A DNA stretch of 8,356 bases from Lachnospiraceae bacterium (lineage in GTDB: Bacteria > Bacillota > Clostridia > Lachnospirales > Lachnospiraceae): assembly GCA_024699395.1 (NCBI GenBank), contig JAILPU010000021.1, positions 1-8,356 on the forward strand, given 5' to 3'. Under the pieces are notes generated by a model. The model did not search any database and had not been told where the DNA came from. It saw only the letters and a list, made by a program, of their open reading frames with translations. Both the position numbers and the translations under genes were made by a program. Below, piece after piece: positions 7,101 to 8,356 of this stretch (position 1 is its first letter; each line of letters starts with the position of its first letter).

Positions 7101-7884
7101 CGTCAACATATAATGTATTTGTATAGGGATCATAGGAAAATACTCCGTCTTTCAATACATCAAGAAAATTTGAACCCTCAATCACTTTTTCCGCAATTCT
7201 TATATAGAATGACTCAAACCTTGATAGCTCAACCGTAGCACCGGCTGATTCCAACTGAGCTTTCTTATCAATTGCATCGTCATACGGAATATTCATAAAG
7301 ACAGCACAGGGCGCATGCTCTACTATTTTCTGTGCCATAGTAAGGCTTACATTGGTTATGTTTTTTACACACTTGATTAATGTCATCTTATTTGTGCCCA
7401 CAGATGTAATATTTACATTTACGGGGGTAGTGGGTCCAAATGTGGAAATGGGCGTAGCCTCAGGTGTCGCTGTAGGAACAGGGGTGTCACCGTCAATTCT
7501 ACCTGATCCACCCACTTCTGTAATCTTGTTCAAAAGAGACCGTGCCTCAGTAAGGGTTGTGTACTCTGCTATAACACTGGGCACATTGTCCACAAGATTC
7601 TTGGCCTCTTTTAATCCAAGTCCCGTCACCTCTCTTATAACCCTGATTACATCCGTCTTCTGCTCTCCCGCATCCGTCAGGATGACAGGATAAGATGCTG
7701 CCTTAACAATTTCCTGTGTAAAATCATCCTGTAAATAATCGGATGTATTACCCGTCATATCGGATGCGGCCGATACTGTTTTGTTATTGGCAGGCATGGC
7801 TGTAAATACCATTAGAACTGCCAACATCATGGCGAGCATTTGTTTAAACTGCCCACCTTTTCTGACATTTTTTTCTGTTTTCAT
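4117..7884 (-). CDS. Large secreted modular protein: two L7/L12-type domains, three beta-solenoid-like modules, four DUF4214 repeats
   Basis: 1255 residues. Signal peptide: basic start MKTEKNVRKGG, hydrophobic MLAMMLAVLMVF, cleavage probably after VSA (39). Residues 64-129 and 155-223 resemble the bL12 C-terminal domain (TGLGLKEAK in the first; APC..DDA..LESAGATVEL in the second). Residues 226-407, 449-631 and 680-866 are three homologous modules, each with a DGVFSY motif, a TLYI/TLHI strand and alternating hydrophobic strands; they resemble beta-solenoid or carbohydrate-binding repeats of Lachnospiraceae surface proteins. Thr/Pro linkers lie between. Residues 867-997 are a TKPGEP-rich linker. 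Residues 998-1253 hold four DUF4214 units, each with G-x-x-Y-W (W1025, W1094, W1167, W1222). No LPXTG, SLH or C-terminal membrane helix is visible. AGGAGG 5 nt upstream selects ATG 7884 over the in-frame ATG 7899. Inferred role: envelope-associated or extracellular binding or adhesion protein; function unknown. Confidence 0.93.
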   Translation of the reverse strand: MKTEKNVRKGGQFKQMLAMMLAVLMVFTAMPANNKTVSAASDMTGNTSDYLQDDFTQEIVKAASYPVILTDAGEQKTDVIRVIREVTGLGLKEAKNLVDNVPSVIAEYTTLTEARSLLNKITEVGGSGRIDGDTPVPTATPEATPISTFGPTTPVNVNITSVGTNKMTLIKCVKNITNVSLTMAQKIVEHAPCAVFMNIPYDDAIDKKAQLESAGATVELSRFESFYIRIAEKVIEGSNFLDVLKDGVFSYDPYTNTLYVDGDYNDIESKYAVIENGTDNLTINVMSNSYLSSYISLWADTTITGRGCLTMNDPEAYVISPQDCTLTVKNANLNLSGFVAIGSYHSSVRFINSNAKLTGTNHAIEFKNNGLELEKCHIVDPTQYQVKGVTLTDEQDRELKYVEIVKDEDPSATPTMQPTQAPTATPSLSPTATPSVSTPPTPSGSVEHYGLTIAGCDVTSINCSDILGDGVFSYHPQNKTLYICGNKDVSDISGYPKPIIESDIQNLTIYTEDDSELGGYIELCGDTTFTGEGHLLVSSSWRCINTEDASLTIKDADLELDGFVGICGDNNGIRIIDSKVYVHVTNSGITYADYNFSMEDCYVVSPEGCYIDEYSLWLNGESVKELKIAPGEGFVPTVPDTDSPTPFAIPTNQPGPTNIPGPIDLFTVPSALPTGTSSNFNLKVCGIDVSPMNWDDITGDGVFSYDFSTRTLHIKGDSEYSANSDPYIINTDVDGITLSVDSDSHLGGTIKVDNNTVLTGDGKLTIEANGSGIYFDKNLSIVDANMEVYAGYGIVNGIRNGSLTISDSYIYVKSMRMAIGDITNFIKIEKCNLVYPDDAGVIMSNGTYRIGFDNGNPVEELRFEPYGMPIATEAPIATPTKNPTAAPTKAPTAKPTATPASAATATPTVAPTTKPGEATAKPGATPTEEPTTKPGEPTTKPGATPTGAPTTKPGEPTMKPGATPTGAPTTKPGEPTAKPGEPTAKPTVAPTVNPGSDPVVEFVNRVYRLLLDRDPSKDPSGVNYWTNILKTNNKDGAPFGGARLVQYFIVGESGKEYTSKKKTNEDFLLDMYAVLMGRNRDTIKEEDAGGFAYWMGRLDVGEGRELIMKAMANCPEFINICDNAGIKVGDFVYYEYCSKNPELAKFVARMYTKAMDRSFDGAGLEYWVSAIVKKEQSINSLSTYFFNCEEFVGYNLTMEEKVKRLYRTFFDREGEEEGLNYWLSSIENGSKTWKDAYSFFIVSSEFKDIRKKFGL
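4927..5151 (-). repeat. 57-bp tandem repeat encoding the TKPGEP linker
   Basis: Four consecutive units of 19 codons (the last shortened) encode TTKPGE-type starts followed by KPGATPTGAP or KPGATPTEEP. Starts fall at 5151, 5094, 5037 and 4980. The DNA units are near-identical, with mostly third-base changes, which points to recent slippage or unequal crossing-over. The encoded segment is a flexible, extended Pro/Thr spacer between the third solenoid-like module and the DUF4214 repeats, typical of wall-spanning regions. The opposite strand is also open (GFVVG-type repeats) but is not a gene. Confidence 0.85.
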
Positions 7885-7889
7885 TTTTC

Positions 7890-7895
7890 CCTCCT
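7890..7895 (-). promoter_or_regulatory. Ribosome binding site deciding the start of the large secreted protein
   Basis: AGGAGG on the minus strand is followed by 5 nt and then ATG at 7884. The upstream in-frame ATG at 7899 overlaps this site and has only a T-rich stretch before it, so it is unlikely to be the start. Initiating at 7884 also gives a classical signal peptide with lysines right after Met. Confidence 0.8.
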
Positions 7896-7947
7896 GCATA
7901 AAAAAAGTTCGTCCGAATAATTAACCACACAATTTCGAACATGAACT

Positions 7948-7976
7948 ATTATATATCATGATACGTTAGTAGTAAA
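7948..7976 (-). promoter_or_regulatory. Sigma-A-type promoter of the large secreted-protein gene
   Basis: The minus-strand -35 is TTTACT (7971-7976), the spacer is 17 nt, and the -10 is a perfect TATAAT (7948-7953). Transcription would start near 7941, giving a leader of about 57 nt. The leader contains a weak inverted repeat (GTTCG/CGAAC) followed directly by seven Ts just before the ribosome binding site. Confidence 0.7.
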
Positions 7977-7989
7977 CCGCAGAGACAAT

Positions 7990-8011
7990 ACTCCCTGTCG
8001 TATATTTTTTT
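7990..8011. repeat. Copy of one terminator arm, matching 3873-3895
   Basis: The plus-strand sequence CTCCCTGTCGT-ATATTTTTT at 7990-8009 matches the right arm and T-tract of the terminator at 3873-3895 with only two single-base gaps. The partner arm here is degraded: only a 6-bp stem with one G-U pair (CAGGGA/TCTCTG on the minus strand) can form. It may be a decayed terminator of the truncated gene upstream. The two copies lie in the same orientation on either side of the large gene and its promoter. Confidence 0.5.
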
Positions 8012-8071
8012 GCTTAGCATTGCAGCCTGTTTTGTCTTTTTTTCCGGCACAGTTTCTCCGGAGTCAGTCCC

Positions 8072-8212
8072 CTAAATTTCTTCTGTGACTGCCGGCTCTG
8101 ACTCTTCATAAGCGCTTATGCTCTTCGTGGGAAACATAGTAAATGTCAGCGCCGACGCCAGCAAAAACGACATTCCCCGTTTTAATAGCTTTCCTGATTC
8201 TTTAAATACCAT
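8072..8212 (-). CDS. Signal-peptide-only ORF; probable stump of a secreted-protein gene
   Basis: A 46-residue product starts MVFKESGKLLKRG, has the hydrophobic stretch MSFLLASALTF, a probable cleavage site after SISA (34), then 12 acidic residues before TAG. An almost ideal Shine-Dalgarno (AGGAGG, 8222-8227) stands 9 nt upstream. Reading on in frame past TAG gives about 40 more open codons to TAA at 7949-7951, beginning GTDSGETVPEKK. That looks like a continuation of the same acidic Thr/Glu linker. The simplest reading is a once larger secreted protein that gained a stop and lost its body. It could instead be a genuine short secreted peptide. The in-frame extension upstream to 8278 is less likely because the ribosome binding site lies inside it. 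Confidence 0.5.
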   Translation of the reverse strand: MVFKESGKLLKRGMSFLLASALTFTMFPTKSISAYEESEPAVTEEI

Positions 8213-8221
8213 TGTTAATTC

Positions 8222-8227
8222 CCTCCT
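8222..8227 (-). promoter_or_regulatory. Ribosome binding site of the signal-peptide ORF
   Basis: AGGAGG (within GAGGAGGG) lies 9 nt before the ATG at 8212. Just upstream is a small hairpin, GGAAT/ATTCC (8233-8237 with 8244-8248, 6-nt loop). This strong site argues that the ORF is, or recently was, a real translated gene. Confidence 0.6.
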
Positions 8228-8249
8228 CACTTGGAATTGCTCTATTCCT

Positions 8250-8278
8250 ATAATAACGCCGTTGCTGATTATATCCAA
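8250..8278 (-). promoter_or_regulatory. Possible promoter of the signal-peptide ORF
   Basis: TTGGAT (8273-8278), a 17-nt spacer and TATTAT (8250-8255) make a plausible sigma-A promoter on the minus strand. An alternative is the perfect -10 TATAAT at 8268-8273, which lacks a good -35. Both give short leaders ending at the strong ribosome binding site. In 8279-8356 I see nothing else that can be supported. Confidence 0.35.
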
Positions 8279-8356
8279 CAGGAGATTTATCGAAATAACG
8301 TATTCTATTCAAAATTTAATATATGCAAATGGGGCAAGCCACGCTTTTCTCATAAT

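Noticed and set aside
7216..7695. A true ribosomal protein gene (rplL)
   Set aside because: The bL12-like segments are internal to a signal-peptide protein, lack the bL12 N-terminal dimerisation domain and hinge, and are not next to rplJ.
7885..7899. Upstream in-frame ATG giving a 1260-residue form of the large protein
   Set aside because: The AGGAGG at 7890-7895 lies between this ATG and the next one, and no ribosome binding site precedes 7899; the start at 7884 gives a normal signal peptide.
8309..8356. Possible 3' end of another minus-strand gene (last residues WLAPFAYIKF)
   Set aside because: Only about 15 codons are visible before the window edge, with no recognisable family or preceding context; chance cannot be excluded.

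Overview
The window looks like chromosomal DNA of an anaerobic, low-to-medium GC Firmicute, most probably a Lachnospiraceae-type gut or rumen bacterium. The reasons are the AGGAGG-type ribosome binding sites, the style of the GlpK, cyclophilin and methionyl-tRNA-synthetase-like proteins, and a very large secreted protein with Thr/Pro linkers and DUF4214 repeats. All convincing genes lie on the minus strand, so transcription runs from high to low coordinates.

Layout in the direction of transcription: (1) 8356-7900 holds a 46-codon gene made of little more than a signal peptide. It has a strong ribosome binding site, and linker-like coding sequence continues in frame past an amber stop, so it looks like the stump of a secreted-protein gene. 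The promoter of the next gene follows. (2) 7884-4117 encodes a 1255-residue secreted modular protein. In order it has a signal peptide, two domains resembling the C-terminal domain of ribosomal protein L7/L12, three ~180-residue beta-solenoid-like modules separated by Pro/Thr linkers, a 19-residue-period TKPGEP linker, and four DUF4214 repeats. (3) About 230 bases of apparent 3' untranslated sequence end in a strong bidirectional terminator (3849-3895). (4) 3697-3203 encodes a cyclophilin-type peptidyl-prolyl isomerase. (5) 3110-1608 encodes glycerol kinase (glpK). A hairpin lies between ppiB and glpK, and glpK ends in a run of three degenerate ~32-bp tandem repeats. (6) 1313-1, running off the window, encodes a class I tRNA-synthetase-family protein close to MetRS with an altered KMSKS loop. 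It has its own promoter and a ~160-nt leader.

The housekeeping genes (ppiB, glpK, metG-like) share no pathway and appear to be separate or loosely linked units. The standout is the large surface or secreted protein: two bL12-type domains behind a signal peptide put a translation-factor-binding fold outside the cell. Its neighbourhood (signal-peptide stump upstream, a similar terminator-arm sequence on each side, internal tandem repeats) suggests a locus where secreted-protein genes are gained, lost and rearranged. All homology statements come from recognising sequence patterns by eye; no database search was run.
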